DNA from: Qipengyuania soli | Lineage (GTDB): Bacteria > Pseudomonadota > Alphaproteobacteria > Sphingomonadales > Sphingomonadaceae | Direction: 5' to 3' | NCBI RefSeq assembly: GCF_015529805.1 | Contig: NZ_CP064654.1 | Coordinates: 744,001 to 808,000, forward strand | DNA: 64,000 nucleotides | Shown: piece by piece, positions 28,955 through 37,955 of the stretch | Numbering within the stretch: the stretch's first letter is position 1 | Layout: each line of letters begins with the position of its first letter | The notes under the pieces: generated by a model | Databases searched by the model: none | Told to the model about the DNA's origin: nothing | The model's input: only the letters and a program-made list of their open reading frames with translations | Position numbers and translations under genes: made by a program

Positions 28955-30123
28955 TGCAGCAGGCCATTCTCGTATCGTTGCGGCGTGACGGTGAGGATTT
29001 CACCGGGCGTGGTCCCATGGGGCAGGGCGACGCGTGCGAAGTGCGGGGTGTAGCCCGTCCCGTCGCGCTCGGCGAGGACGCTGTGCGGCTTATCGACGAG
29101 CGACGCCAGCCACTCGTCGCGGGTCTGCGTGGCGACCGCACGAAGTTGGGCGGCGCGGCGCTTGACGGTTTCGCGCTCGACCTGCGGCATCCGCGCGGCA
29201 GGGGTGCCGGGGCGGGGCGAGTAGGGGAAGATGTGGCCGTGAACGATCCGCAGGTCGCGGACGATCGACAGGTTCGCCGCGTGATGGTCGTCGGTCTCTG
29301 TCGGGAAGCCCGCGATCAGGTCCGCACCCACTGCAAGATCGGGGCGGAGCGCTACGAGACGCTCTACAAGGTCTACAGCATGGTGCCGCAGGTGTCGCCG
29401 CTTCATGCGCTTCAGGACGAGATCGTGCCCGTGCTGGAGCGAGAGGTGCAGGTGGGGCATCAGCCGCTGCTCGCCGGCGAAAAGTTCGAACAGCAGCGGG
29501 TCGATCTCGATCCCGTCGAGGGACGACATGCGCAGGCGGGTGAGGTTCGGAAAAGTGTCGAGCACTGCCTGTACGAGCTCGCCGAGTGGCGGATTTCCGG
29601 GCAGGTCGTGACCCCATGAGGTGACGTCGACCCCGGTCAGTACCACCTCCGATGCGCCGTATTCGAGGTGCCTTTCCACCTCGGCAAGCACTTGCGCGAT
29701 GGTCAGCGAACGGCTCGGCCCGCGCCCTTGCGGGATGATGCAGAAAGTGCAGGCATGGTCGCAACCGTTCTGCACCGCGATGAAGGCACGGGTACGGTCC
29801 TGCGGGGCAGGCACCGCGGCGGGTACGTTCCACGCGCGCGGGTCGAGCTTGGCCGTATTGGCGACGAAGCCGTCGACCTCGGGCATGGCGGCCAGTTGCT
29901 CGCGCTCGACTTCCGTTGCGCAGCCGGTGACAAGCAGGCGCGCCGCCGGATTGTCGCGCCGCGCCCTGCGGATGGCCTGCCGCGTCTGGCGCACAGCCTC
30001 GCTGGTGACGGCACAGCTATTGACGACCACGAGATCACGCTCCTGCGCCAGCATCGCGCGAATCTGCTCGCTTTCGGAGATGTTCAGGCGACAGCCGAGC
30101 GAAATGACCTGCGGTGCGCTCAA
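28951..30123 (-). CDS. mtaB: tRNA t6A37 methylthiotransferase MtaB
   Basis: Radical-SAM methylthiotransferase of the MiaB family that makes ms2t6A37 in tRNA. 390 residues. The N-terminal UPF0004 domain has its three cysteines (SLGCRLN, VVNSCAVT, VTGCATEVE), and the radical-SAM cluster is CDHACTFCIIPQGRGPSRS (C-x3-C-x2-C). A C-terminal TRAM region follows. The TTG start at 30123 overlaps the dapF stop (TTGA); the GTG at 30138 inside dapF is the alternative. Confidence 0.93.
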   Translation of the reverse strand: MSAPQVISLGCRLNISESEQIRAMLAQERDLVVVNSCAVTSEAVRQTRQAIRRARRDNPAARLLVTGCATEVEREQLAAMPEVDGFVANTAKLDPRAWNVPAAVPAPQDRTRAFIAVQNGCDHACTFCIIPQGRGPSRSLTIAQVLAEVERHLEYGASEVVLTGVDVTSWGHDLPGNPPLGELVQAVLDTFPNLTRLRMSSLDGIEIDPLLFELFAGEQRLMPHLHLSLQHGHDLVLKRMKRRHLRHHAVDLVERLVALRPDLAVGADLIAGFPTETDDHHAANLSIVRDLRIVHGHIFPYSPRPGTPAARMPQVERETVKRRAAQLRAVATQTRDEWLASLVDKPHSVLAERDGTGYTPHFARVALPHGTTPGEILTVTPQRYENGLLQ

Positions 30124-30929
30124 GCGAAGTCGCCCCACTCGAAACTGCCGCGAAAGCTCTCAGTCGCAGGGCCCGTCATGTGGATGCGGTTGCCCTCGTC
30201 CCACGCGATCTCGAGATCGCCGCCGGGCAGCGTCACGGTCACTTCGCGCTCGACCAGCCCGCGCCGCATGGCATGGACTGCCGTGGCACATGCCCCGGTG
30301 CCGCAGGCGCGGGTAAGGCCCGCACCGCGTTCCCATACGCGCAAGCGGATGTGCTGGCGGTCGACGATGGTGGCGATGTTGACGTTGATCCGCTCGGGAA
30401 AGAGCGGGTCGCTCTCGATCTCCGGACCGATTTCGCCGAGCGGGATGGCGTCGGTGTCGGGCACGAAAAATATCACATGCGGATTGCCGACATTGACCGC
30501 TCCGGGCGCTTCGAGGCCTTCCCATCCCACAGGCATTCGCAGCGTGTCCATCGCGTAGGCCACCGGTATCGCGTCCCAATCGAAGCGCGGTTCTCCCATG
30601 TCCACGCTCGCGCCGCCATTACGCGGTTCGACCGCAATGACCCCGCCCGAGGTTTCGACCCTTGCCGCGGATCCGTGCAGGAGCGCTACCGCGCGGCTGG
30701 CATTGCCGCAGGCTTCCACCTCGCTGCCGTCATGGTTGAAGATCCGCATGCGGAAATCTGCGGTATCGCTCGGCTCGAGCAGGATCAGCTGGTCGCAGCC
30801 AATGCCCGTGCGCCGGTCGGCTATGGCGCGCGCCGTCGCTTCGTCCATCGCTGGAAGAGGTGCGGCACGCGCGTCCAGCACGACAAAGTCGTTGCCGAGG
30901 CCGTGCATCTTGGTGAAATCGACGCGCAT
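30120..30929 (-). CDS. dapF: Diaminopimelate epimerase
   Basis: Converts LL- to meso-diaminopimelate for lysine and peptidoglycan. 269 residues. Both catalytic cysteines are present: EACGNASRAV and RACGTGACATA. N-terminal MRVDFTKMHGLGNDFVVLD is classical. The start at 30929 matches the family; an ATG four codons upstream (30941) is possible. First gene of dapF-mtaB-ftsY-yciB. Confidence 0.96.
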   Translation of the reverse strand: MRVDFTKMHGLGNDFVVLDARAAPLPAMDEATARAIADRRTGIGCDQLILLEPSDTADFRMRIFNHDGSEVEACGNASRAVALLHGSAARVETSGGVIAVEPRNGGASVDMGEPRFDWDAIPVAYAMDTLRMPVGWEGLEAPGAVNVGNPHVIFFVPDTDAIPLGEIGPEIESDPLFPERINVNIATIVDRQHIRLRVWERGAGLTRACGTGACATAVHAMRRGLVEREVTVTLPGGDLEIAWDEGNRIHMTGPATESFRGSFEWGDFA

Positions 30930-30979
30930 CGTGCGCGGCATCTATGCACTGGCGCGCGCAGCGTCCAGTGGCCAGCGCG

Positions 30980-32671
30980 TCAGCCGGCCTTCTTGCCGCC
31001 GCCGCGCTTTTCGTCTGCAGCCTTGAAATCGACTTCGGTGACGTTCTCCAGCGAGGTCTTGGCGAGGCGGTCCTGCGCAGCGAGGCGTTCGATCACCTTG
31101 TCGGCCGGCTCCGGGCGACCATAGTGGTATCCCTGTCCCTTGAGTTTTCCCATGCCCTTGAGCGCTTCGAGAACGGCTTCGTTCTCCACGCCTTCTGCGG
31201 TGATCGGAAGCTTTAGGCCGTCGCCCATGGAAATGATCGCATCGACCAGCTTGCCGCGATTATCCGATTCCTTGAGCTCGGAGATGAAACTGCGGTCGAT
31301 CTTGAGGCGATCGAAAGGCAGGCTGCGCAGCTGCGACAGGCTCGAGTAGCCCGTGCCGAAATCGTCGAGGCTGACCTGCACGCCCTGGTTGCGCAGCGAG
31401 GTGATCATCGAGCGGACCATGCCGATATTCTCGTGCAGGCAGCTCTCGGTGATCTCGATATCGAGCCGGTTGGCAGGGAAGCGGTGCTTGACCAGCAGCT
31501 TGAGCAGCTTCTGGGCAAACCACGGATCGCGCATCTGTACCGGCGAGATGTTCACCGACAGGGAGATTTCCGAATCCCACTCCTTCGCGTCTTCGAAGGC
31601 CTGGGCGATCAGGCGTTCGCTGAGCTCGCCGATAACGCCGATCTCCTCGGCGATGGGGATGAAGATATCGGGACCGACGAGACCGAGTTCGGGCGATTCC
31701 CAACGGGCCAGCATCTCGAAACCTACCAACTGGCCGCTTTCGAGGTCGACCTGCTGTTCGTAGTAGGGTTTGAACTCGCCCAACGCGATACCGCGGCGGA
31801 TGCCTGCTTCCAGCTCGTTGCGGAAGCGCAGCTCGTTCTCCATCGGCATTTCGAACCAGTAGAAGCGGTTCTTCCCCTGCTTCTTGGCATGATACATCGC
31901 AATGTCCGCCTTGTGCATGAGGCGTTGGGCGGACAACTCGCCAAGGTTCGTATCTTCTATCTGGATGCTCGAAGCGATGCCGACCGACATGGTAACGTCA
32001 ACCGCGCTACCTTCATGGAGCACGGGACTGGCGACCTGCTCGATGATACGGGTGGCAAGCTGGTCGATGCGATCAGGTACTTGCGGGTGATAGGGCACCA
32101 CGCAGACGAACTCGTCGCCGCCAAGGCGGGCAAGCAGGGCCCCTTCGGGCAGGAGCTTGAGTATGCGTGCAGCGGTACTGCGCAGCACCTCGTCCCCGGC
32201 CTGGTGTCCGTTGAGATCATTGACCTGCTTGAAGTTGTCGAGGTCGAGCGCTATCGCGGCGAGCGCGCGTTCATTACCGACCCCATCGGTCAACAAGTGG
32301 CCCAGCGCCGCAGTGAAGCTGCGACGGTTGTAGCATCCCGTCAGATGGTCGAGATCCGCAAGCTTGCGAGCTTCTTCCTCGGAACGGCGGCGGGTCTCCA
32401 GCTCGGAATTCAGGGCCTTCAGGCGATTCCAGCCCAGCAGGATCAACGCAATGTTGAGCAGCAGCGCATTTGTGAGAATTAGGTCGGGAGACGGAGCTGA
32501 ATGGATCCAGCTACGCATCAGCGTTGGTACGGCGACGCCGGCGGTGCCGACGAAGAGTATGACGGCAGCGATCGCGATCCCCAATGTCACGACATCGTGA
32601 TCGCGGCGAACGTCTTTCGCCGTCGATTGCACGTCTGCGCCACCCGTGTTCGTGTTTTTGTTCGCGGCCAA
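30980..32671 (-). CDS. GGDEF-EAL membrane protein (cyclic-di-GMP turnover)
   Basis: 563 residues from TTG 32671 with AGGGGG upstream. Two membrane segments lie at about residues 28-52 and 64-82. The GGDEF domain follows with intact ARLGGDEFVC, so diguanylate cyclase activity is possible. The C-terminal EAL domain reads GFEMLARWESP at the signature (E-M-L, keeping the metal-binding Glu) and has SVNISPVQ, LDIEITES and LDDFGTGYSSL, so phosphodiesterase activity is also plausible. No sensory PAS or similar domain is visible. The C-terminus is Lys-rich. Which activity dominates cannot be read. Confidence 0.92.
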   Translation of the reverse strand: MAANKNTNTGGADVQSTAKDVRRDHDVVTLGIAIAAVILFVGTAGVAVPTLMRSWIHSAPSPDLILTNALLLNIALILLGWNRLKALNSELETRRRSEEEARKLADLDHLTGCYNRRSFTAALGHLLTDGVGNERALAAIALDLDNFKQVNDLNGHQAGDEVLRSTAARILKLLPEGALLARLGGDEFVCVVPYHPQVPDRIDQLATRIIEQVASPVLHEGSAVDVTMSVGIASSIQIEDTNLGELSAQRLMHKADIAMYHAKKQGKNRFYWFEMPMENELRFRNELEAGIRRGIALGEFKPYYEQQVDLESGQLVGFEMLARWESPELGLVGPDIFIPIAEEIGVIGELSERLIAQAFEDAKEWDSEISLSVNISPVQMRDPWFAQKLLKLLVKHRFPANRLDIEITESCLHENIGMVRSMITSLRNQGVQVSLDDFGTGYSSLSQLRSLPFDRLKIDRSFISELKESDNRGKLVDAIISMGDGLKLPITAEGVENEAVLEALKGMGKLKGQGYHYGRPEPADKVIERLAAQDRLAKTSLENVTEVDFKAADEKRGGGKKAG

Positions 32672-32829
32672 GCCCGCCCCCTGGTGTTCACTGGTCCTCC
32701 GAACTAGCGGTTCGCGACTAAAAAGCGGTTAATTGCCGGGTTGCCATGCCTGTGACTCTGGTCAGTCGACGCCCTGAAGGCTAGGTGCGGCTGCATACCG
32801 AACCGGCAGAAAGGGATGAGCTCGCGAAA

Positions 32830-33237
32830 ATGCGTTACTGGCTGATGAAATCGGAACCCGACGCCTACAGCTGGGATGACCTGAATGCCGAAGGGGAAGG
32901 CACGTGGGACGGCGTGCGCAATCACAGGGCCAAGAACAATCTCGCGGCCATGGAAGTCGGCGACCAGGCCTTTTTCTATCACTCCAACATCGGGAAGGAA
33001 ATCGTCGGCATCGTCGAGATCAGCGAGTCCGGTTTGACCGACCCCACCGACCCGGAAGGCAAATGGGCAGCGGTGAAGGTGAAGCCCAAATCGGTCATCC
33101 CGAAGCCGGTGACGCTGAAGGCAATCAAGGCTGAGCCCCGCCTGGCCGAATGCGAACTGATCAAACTCTCGCGTCTTTCTGTCGCGGAACTGACACCCGA
33201 AGAATGGACCGTAATTCTGGAGATGGGGGGAGCGTAG
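32830..33237 (+). CDS. EVE domain-containing protein
   Basis: 135 residues of a single PUA-like EVE domain: MRYWLMKSEPDAYSWDDL, then GVRNHRAKNNLAAMEVGDQAFFYHSN. EVE domains read modified bases in nucleic acids; the stand-alone YTH-like protein is common in proteobacteria with no settled target. ATG 32830 with a GGGATGAG run about 15 bases upstream. Confidence 0.93.
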   Translation: MRYWLMKSEPDAYSWDDLNAEGEGTWDGVRNHRAKNNLAAMEVGDQAFFYHSNIGKEIVGIVEISESGLTDPTDPEGKWAAVKVKPKSVIPKPVTLKAIKAEPRLAECELIKLSRLSVAELTPEEWTVILEMGGA

Positions 33238-33354
33238 GCTCCCGTCGCATACCCGGACCGGCTTACCGCAACGTCCGGAACGTTGGCTCCAGACGGGGCA
33301 TTATCCTACTGTAAACGCGCCGGTTTTGGTGCATCAGACAGAAGGAGACGCCAC

Positions 33355-33537
33355 ATGGGCGAACTTAGCGAAAAGATCAAAGGCAATGCCAACGAACTGG
33401 CCGGCAACACCAAGCAGGCGGTCGGTGAAATGACCGGCAACGAGCGCCTCGAACGCGAGGGTGAAGGCCAGGAACGCAAGGGCGAAGCCCAGCAGTTCAA
33501 GGGCGAAGTCGAAGGCGCGCTCGGCAACGACATCTGA
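33355..33537 (+). CDS. CsbD family stress protein
   Basis: 60 residues: MGELSEKIKGNANELAGNTKQAVGE followed by two short repeats of GE-rich helix. It is the usual CsbD-like small hydrophilic protein induced by general stress in many bacteria. AAGGAG lies at ideal spacing before ATG 33355. A terminator follows directly. Confidence 0.92.
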   Translation: MGELSEKIKGNANELAGNTKQAVGEMTGNERLEREGEGQERKGEAQQFKGEVEGALGNDI

Positions 33538-33565
33538 GTTCGCTGACAGCTTGCAGCAGCGAGAG

Positions 33566-33597
33566 AGGGCCGTTTCCCACCGGGAGACGGCCCTTTC
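33566..33597. terminator. Terminator after CsbD gene
   Basis: Stem AGGGCCGT (33566-33573) / ACGGCCCT (33587-33594), 13-base loop, followed by TTTCG. Lies between the convergent CsbD and TPP-enzyme genes and may serve both. Confidence 0.75.
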
Positions 33598-33602
33598 GCC
33601 GT

Positions 33603-35270
33603 TTAGCGGTTGCGCAGCCCGCTCACACTGGCGCCGCTTGCCGCAAGCTGCTCGATGTCGATCAGGCAATGGATGAGGCGCAGGCCGGTGCGTCCCTGTG
33701 CTTCGGAGAGAGCAGCCTTGAACTCGTCGGTCGTTTCAGCATGCGCAGTCCAGCCACCGAAGGCCGCACCTAAAGCCGCGAAGTCGGGATTGGCGAGCCG
33801 TGTGCCGCTGATGCGATCCTCGCCCGGGAACTCCCGCTCCTGGTGCATGCGGATGGTACCATAGGCACCATTGTCGACGACGATAACGAGAAGGTTCGCG
33901 CCATGCTGGACCGCGGTGGCGAGTTCCTGACCGTTCATCAGGAAATCGCCATCACCCGCGATGGAGACAACCATGCGTTCAGGATGACGAAGCGCTGCCG
34001 ATACTGCGGCCGGGACGCCGTAACCCATCGCGCCGCAGGTCGGGGCAAGTTGACTGGGGTATCCGGCATAGCGCCAGTAGCGGTGCCACCAGCCGGCGAA
34101 ATTCCCGGCACCGTTGCAGACGATCGTGTCCGCCGGGAAGGTGTCGCGCATGAACTGAACGCACTGGCCCATGTCGAGCTTGTGGCCGTTGGGATGCGCG
34201 GTGGCCCATGCTTCCCATTCCGCATGCGCCTCGCGACCGGCGTCGAAGTCGATTGCATCGCCTTCGTCCCACAGCGCGGCACTTTCGGCGAATTCGTCCA
34301 TGCCGGCACAGATGGCGAGGTCCGCCGGATAGACCCGGTTCAGTTCGTCCGCGTCCGGGTGAATGTGGATGAGCTTGCGGTCGGGCGCGGTCAGCGGCGG
34401 CACCGTGTAGCCATCGGTGGTCGCCTCGCCCAGCCGTGCACCCACCGCAAGGATGAGGTCGGCATTCTTGACCCGCTCGACCAGCTTGGGGTTGGGGCCA
34501 TAGCCCAGGTTGCCGGCATAGACCGGGCTCGACGGCGCGATCGCGTCCTGGCGGCGGAAAGCCGTGGCCACAGGGATGCCGAGGCGCTCGGCGAAGAGCT
34601 GGAAATGCTCGCGCGCCTTGGCGTTCCATCCTGCGCCGCCGATGATCGCCACCGGGGAAGCGGCATCGGCAATCATCGCCATCATGGTCTGGATGGCGTC
34701 AGGGCAGGGGGCCTGTGCGGGGCGTTCGACACGCGGGCGCGGCGTGCTGTCGGTATCGCGGCTCAGCATGTCCTCAGGCAGCGCGAGGACGACGGGGCCA
34801 GGGCGACCCGACATCGCGGTTGCGTAGGCGCGGGCGACGTACTCGGGAATGCGGTCGGCCGAGTCGATCCGCGCGGCCCACTTGGCAATGGGTCCGAAGA
34901 ATGCCGCGAAATCGACTTCCTGGAAGCCTTCGCGGTCACGCATCTCGCTGTCGACGTCGCCGACGAAGAGGATCATCGGCTGGGAATCCTGCATCGCGAC
35001 ATGGACGCCTATGCTGGCGTTGGTCGCACCCGGACCGCGAGTCACGAAGGCCACGCCCGGGCGACCGGTCATTGCTCCATCGGCACAGGCCATGAACGCC
35101 ACGCCGCCTTCTTGACGGCAGGTCACGACCTCGATCTGGGATTGCTGGCCAAGACCGTCGAGGACCTGGAGGAAGCTTTCACCTGGAACGGTGAAGATCC
35201 GGTCGCAGCCCTGCACTGCAAGGCAATCGACGAGGAGTCGGGCGGCTTCTGGCGTAGCTGTTGCTCTCAT
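33603..35270 (-). CDS. Thiamine pyrophosphate-dependent enzyme, acetolactate synthase-like
   Basis: 555 residues with the three TPP-enzyme domains: pyrimidine-binding (TVPGESFLQVLDGL, with the activating Glu in TCRQEGGVAFMACADG), central, and PP-binding with the metal motif GDGDFLMNGQELATAV...DNGAYG. The R-Q-E in place of the R-H-E of true acetolactate synthases and the lack of an adjacent small subunit argue against a biosynthetic IlvB. Decarboxylation of another 2-keto acid is more likely. It is a single gene on the minus strand. Confidence 0.82.
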   Translation of the reverse strand: MRATATPEAARLLVDCLAVQGCDRIFTVPGESFLQVLDGLGQQSQIEVVTCRQEGGVAFMACADGAMTGRPGVAFVTRGPGATNASIGVHVAMQDSQPMILFVGDVDSEMRDREGFQEVDFAAFFGPIAKWAARIDSADRIPEYVARAYATAMSGRPGPVVLALPEDMLSRDTDSTPRPRVERPAQAPCPDAIQTMMAMIADAASPVAIIGGAGWNAKAREHFQLFAERLGIPVATAFRRQDAIAPSSPVYAGNLGYGPNPKLVERVKNADLILAVGARLGEATTDGYTVPPLTAPDRKLIHIHPDADELNRVYPADLAICAGMDEFAESAALWDEGDAIDFDAGREAHAEWEAWATAHPNGHKLDMGQCVQFMRDTFPADTIVCNGAGNFAGWWHRYWRYAGYPSQLAPTCGAMGYGVPAAVSAALRHPERMVVSIAGDGDFLMNGQELATAVQHGANLLVIVVDNGAYGTIRMHQEREFPGEDRISGTRLANPDFAALGAAFGGWTAHAETTDEFKAALSEAQGRTGLRLIHCLIDIEQLAASGASVSGLRNR

Positions 35271-35385
35271 GGGCGAGGCGGTTAGCCCGCCGCTCGAAAC
35301 TTCGCAATCACCGTCAGGAATATGGTTAATTTCGCGTGAATCGTGTCACTTCGGAACAGCTGAAAAAGTGCAGGATACCGAAGCG

Positions 35386-35401
35386 TTAAATAAGCGTTAA
35401 C
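35386..35401 (+). promoter_or_regulatory. CtrA box
   Basis: TTAA (35386-35389), seven bases, TTAAC (35397-35401): an exact match to the TTAA-N7-TTAAC site of the alphaproteobacterial cell-cycle regulator CtrA. It ends nine bases before the ATG of the small gene at 35410 and lies 115 bases upstream of the divergent TPP-enzyme gene. Confidence 0.55.
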
Positions 35402-35409
35402 TCACCATC

Positions 35410-35604
35410 ATGAGACGCGCACTTGTCCTTTCGAGCGAAACGGCCCGGCACTGGTTCCGGGCGAGCCTGCCGCAGCGCCGGGTGGCCTTCGCCGACATTC
35501 CTGCCACCGAACCGGTGAGCTGGAAGCTTACTGCAGACGACGTTCGGGGTGTCGCAACGACCTATCTCGCTACAGTCGCAGCTGTTCTCGCCTTCATCGT
35601 CTGA
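35410..35604 (+). CDS. Small protein with C-terminal membrane segment
   Basis: 64 residues, basic N-terminal half (RRALVLSSETARHWFRASLPQ) and a hydrophobic C-terminus (ATTYLATVAAVLAFIV) that could be a tail anchor. There is no clear Shine-Dalgarno. I do not recognise it. A perfect CtrA box lies immediately before the start, so translation may be from a leaderless or very short-leader transcript. The next gene is convergent, with its stop only five bases beyond. Confidence 0.6.
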   Translation: MRRALVLSSETARHWFRASLPQRRVAFADIPATEPVSWKLTADDVRGVATTYLATVAAVLAFIV

Positions 35605-35608
35605 AAAG

Positions 35609-36937
35609 CTAGGGTCCGGCAGCCAGCGTCGCTTCGGCGGCCACTTCTTCTGCCTGGTGCAGACGCTTGCCGAGCCATGCGGAGAACAGGCACATCCCCG
35701 CACTGATCAGGACTTGTTCGACGATCGGTACACCGGCCGCGCTCATCGCCATTGCGAGCAGAGAGCCGCCGACCATCGCCCCCGAATTCACGATATTGTT
35801 GGCGGCGATCGTGCGCGATGCCTTGTCGGGCGCGACGCGCGTGGTGAGGAAGGCGTAGAGAGGCACGACGAACATGCCGCCGGCCACAGCAACGCCCAGC
35901 AGGCACAGCAGGAGAAGACTCGCCATTGGCCAGGCGATGAAGCCCGGGACGTCGAGCAGCTGGTCCGGAGCCTCGGTCGCCCAAATCTTGCAGACGACGT
36001 AGAAGGCCACGACGAACAGCGCCATGACGAGCACCGAGCGTGAAGCGTAGCGTGCCGAGACCGAGCCCTTGAGCAGGCGGTTAACCGCTACCGATCCGAT
36101 TGCTACCCCGACGGAAAAGACGACCAGGAACAGGCTTGCCACCTCTTTCGAGGCCATGATTACGTTCTTCGCTAGTGGCGGAAACTGGATGAACAGCACC
36201 GCGCCGATGGTCCAGAAGAAGCTGATCGCGAGGATGGCATAGAACACTTCGGGATTGTGCATGGTGTCGCGCACCAGCTTCACCGATGCTCGCAGGATGT
36301 GCCAGTCCAGCTTTTCGACCTCACCTTGCGGCGGCGCAGGGGGTACCTGCAGGCTGATGACCCACCCAATGATTGCGGTCAGGATGATCCCGACGGCGGC
36401 GACCTCGACCTCGATCCAGCCGGCAAGGATTGTCCCTGCCAGGATCGCTACATATGTCCCCGCTTCTACCCAGCCGGTCCCTGCGAGCACCTCTTCCTTC
36501 GCGAGATGCTGGGGCAAGATGGCGTATTTGATCGGGCCGAAGAAGGTCGAGTGAACGCCCATTGCGAACAGGGCGGCGAGCAAGAGCGGGATGGCGACCG
36601 TATCGACCGCCATTCCCTTCCATGCCATCACCAGCCCGATCGCGCCGACCGACATGATGATGATTTCGCAGAACTTCACTATGCGGATGATCCGCGCCTT
36701 GTCGCGCATGTCAGCCAATTGCCCGGCCAGGGCCGACAGGATGAAGAATGGCAAGATGAACAGGCCCGAAGCGAGCCCGCTGAACGCCGCTTCCTGGCTC
36801 TCGTCGTTGTAGACCTGATATACGACGAACAGGACCATCGCGGTCTTGTAGAGATTGTCGTTGAAGGCGTTGAACAGCTGCGTGATGAACAGCGGCAGGA
36901 ACCGCCTCGACCGCAGCAATTGCGAAGATGTAGTCAT
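35609..36937 (-). CDS. MFS transporter, LplT-like
   Basis: 442 residues, about 12 membrane segments. The N-terminus FLPLFITQLFNAFNDNLYKTAMVLFVVY resembles the lysophospholipid transporter LplT and related MFS members, with LADMRDKARIIRIVKFCEI as the loop 2-3 motif. In related bacteria this domain is sometimes fused to acyltransferase and acyl-ACP synthetase; here it stands alone. Start at 36937 (MTTSSQLLRSRRF). Substrate is inferred from family only. Confidence 0.82.
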   Translation of the reverse strand: MTTSSQLLRSRRFLPLFITQLFNAFNDNLYKTAMVLFVVYQVYNDESQEAAFSGLASGLFILPFFILSALAGQLADMRDKARIIRIVKFCEIIIMSVGAIGLVMAWKGMAVDTVAIPLLLAALFAMGVHSTFFGPIKYAILPQHLAKEEVLAGTGWVEAGTYVAILAGTILAGWIEVEVAAVGIILTAIIGWVISLQVPPAPPQGEVEKLDWHILRASVKLVRDTMHNPEVFYAILAISFFWTIGAVLFIQFPPLAKNVIMASKEVASLFLVVFSVGVAIGSVAVNRLLKGSVSARYASRSVLVMALFVVAFYVVCKIWATEAPDQLLDVPGFIAWPMASLLLLCLLGVAVAGGMFVVPLYAFLTTRVAPDKASRTIAANNIVNSGAMVGGSLLAMAMSAAGVPIVEQVLISAGMCLFSAWLGKRLHQAEEVAAEATLAAGP

Positions 36938-37050
36938 GACCCCCCGGGCTAAAGCCGCTCTCGGCCCCCTGTGTAGAGCGATGCTCGTGGCGGACAAGGG
37001 CAAAGCGGCGTCTTTTGCGGCGAGCCGCAACGCGCTAGGGGATGGGCAAG

Positions 37051-37644
37051 ATGCTGACGCTTCCTAACATACTGACCCTCTCGCGCATTGTGGCGATCCC
37101 GCTGCTAGCCTTCCTGCTGTGGTGGCCTGGGTGGGAAAACGGATACCTGATGGCCTTCGCGCTCTACTGCGCCATGGGAATAACCGATTACTTCGACGGC
37201 TATCTGGCACGGTCGAGCGGGACGGTGTCGAAGCTGGGCATTTTCCTCGATCCGATCGCGGACAAGATCATGGTCGCGGCAGTGATCCTCGTCCTGGCGG
37301 CGCAGGGAGTGCTGCGTGGGCCCTATGTCGGCGACATGCACGTCGTCGCCGGGCTCATCATACTGATGCGCGAGATCGCGGTTTCGGGCCTGCGCGAATT
37401 TCTCGGTCCGCTCCAGGTGTCCGTACCGGTCAGCCGACTCGCCAAGTGGAAGACGACTTTCCAGATGGTGGCGCTGGGATCGCTCATCCTCGGGCAGGGT
37501 CTGCCGCGCTGGACGGTCATGCTGGGCGAGCTTGAAGCGAACGTGCCGCATACCGTTGGCCTGACGACGCTGTGGGCCGCTGCGGCGCTGACGGTCATCA
37601 CCGGCTGGGACTACCTGCGCGTGGGCCTCAAGCACATGGATTGA
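37051..37644 (+). CDS. pgsA: CDP-diacylglycerol-glycerol-3-phosphate 3-phosphatidyltransferase
   Basis: First step of phosphatidylglycerol synthesis. 197 residues. Complete CDP-alcohol phosphotransferase motif in DGYLARSSGTVSKLGIFLDPIAD (D-G-x2-A-R-x8-G-x3-D-x3-D), and MLTLPNILTLSRI is the usual N-terminus. ATG 37051 has AGGGG nine bases upstream; ATG 37042 is too close to that site. Uses the product of cdsA. Confidence 0.95.
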   Translation: MLTLPNILTLSRIVAIPLLAFLLWWPGWENGYLMAFALYCAMGITDYFDGYLARSSGTVSKLGIFLDPIADKIMVAAVILVLAAQGVLRGPYVGDMHVVAGLIILMREIAVSGLREFLGPLQVSVPVSRLAKWKTTFQMVALGSLILGQGLPRWTVMLGELEANVPHTVGLTTLWAAAALTVITGWDYLRVGLKHMD

Positions 37645-37706
37645 TGCGCACCAGCCCGTGCACGCAATCAACCTGATATAAACTTTTTGCCATCACAAGC
37701 AGGCAC

Positions 37707-37955
37707 ATGAGTGCCTCGCTTCACCTTCTTCTATCCGCCCTGCTCAAGATTGGGGCCATAGCCTTCATCCTGAATGAAGTGCGCGGACTGATCCTCGCGG
37801 CGCCGGTCCTCTATGGCCTTTACCTCTCGGGCGGGACACCGATGGCGATCTATCTCGCCGCCTGCTCGCTCGGTGGCATCGCGTTGAGTGTGATCGTCCC
37901 GATCATCGCGGTGAAGAAGGCCGATCGCTTCCTCAAGGCACGCGTTGCGGCCTAA
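37707..37955 (+). CDS. Small membrane protein, 82 aa
   Basis: Two or three hydrophobic segments (LHLLLSALLKIGAIAFIL, GLILAAPVLYGLYLS, IYLAACSLGGIALSVIVPIIAV) with a basic C-terminus (KKADRFLKARVAA). No family recognised. It follows pgsA by 62 bases on the same strand, and its stop overlaps the end of convergent oxyR by three bases. Confidence 0.65.
   Translation: MSASLHLLLSALLKIGAIAFILNEVRGLILAAPVLYGLYLSGGTPMAIYLAACSLGGIALSVIVPIIAVKKADRFLKARVAA

Noticed and set aside
32715-32745. Second CtrA box before the GGDEF-EAL gene
   Set aside because: On the minus strand TTAA-N7-TTAG has one mismatch in the second half; not enough to call.
33241-33354. EcfG-type general stress promoter before the CsbD gene
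   Set aside because: GGAAC is present at 33278 but the matching CGTT box at 16-17 bases is not.
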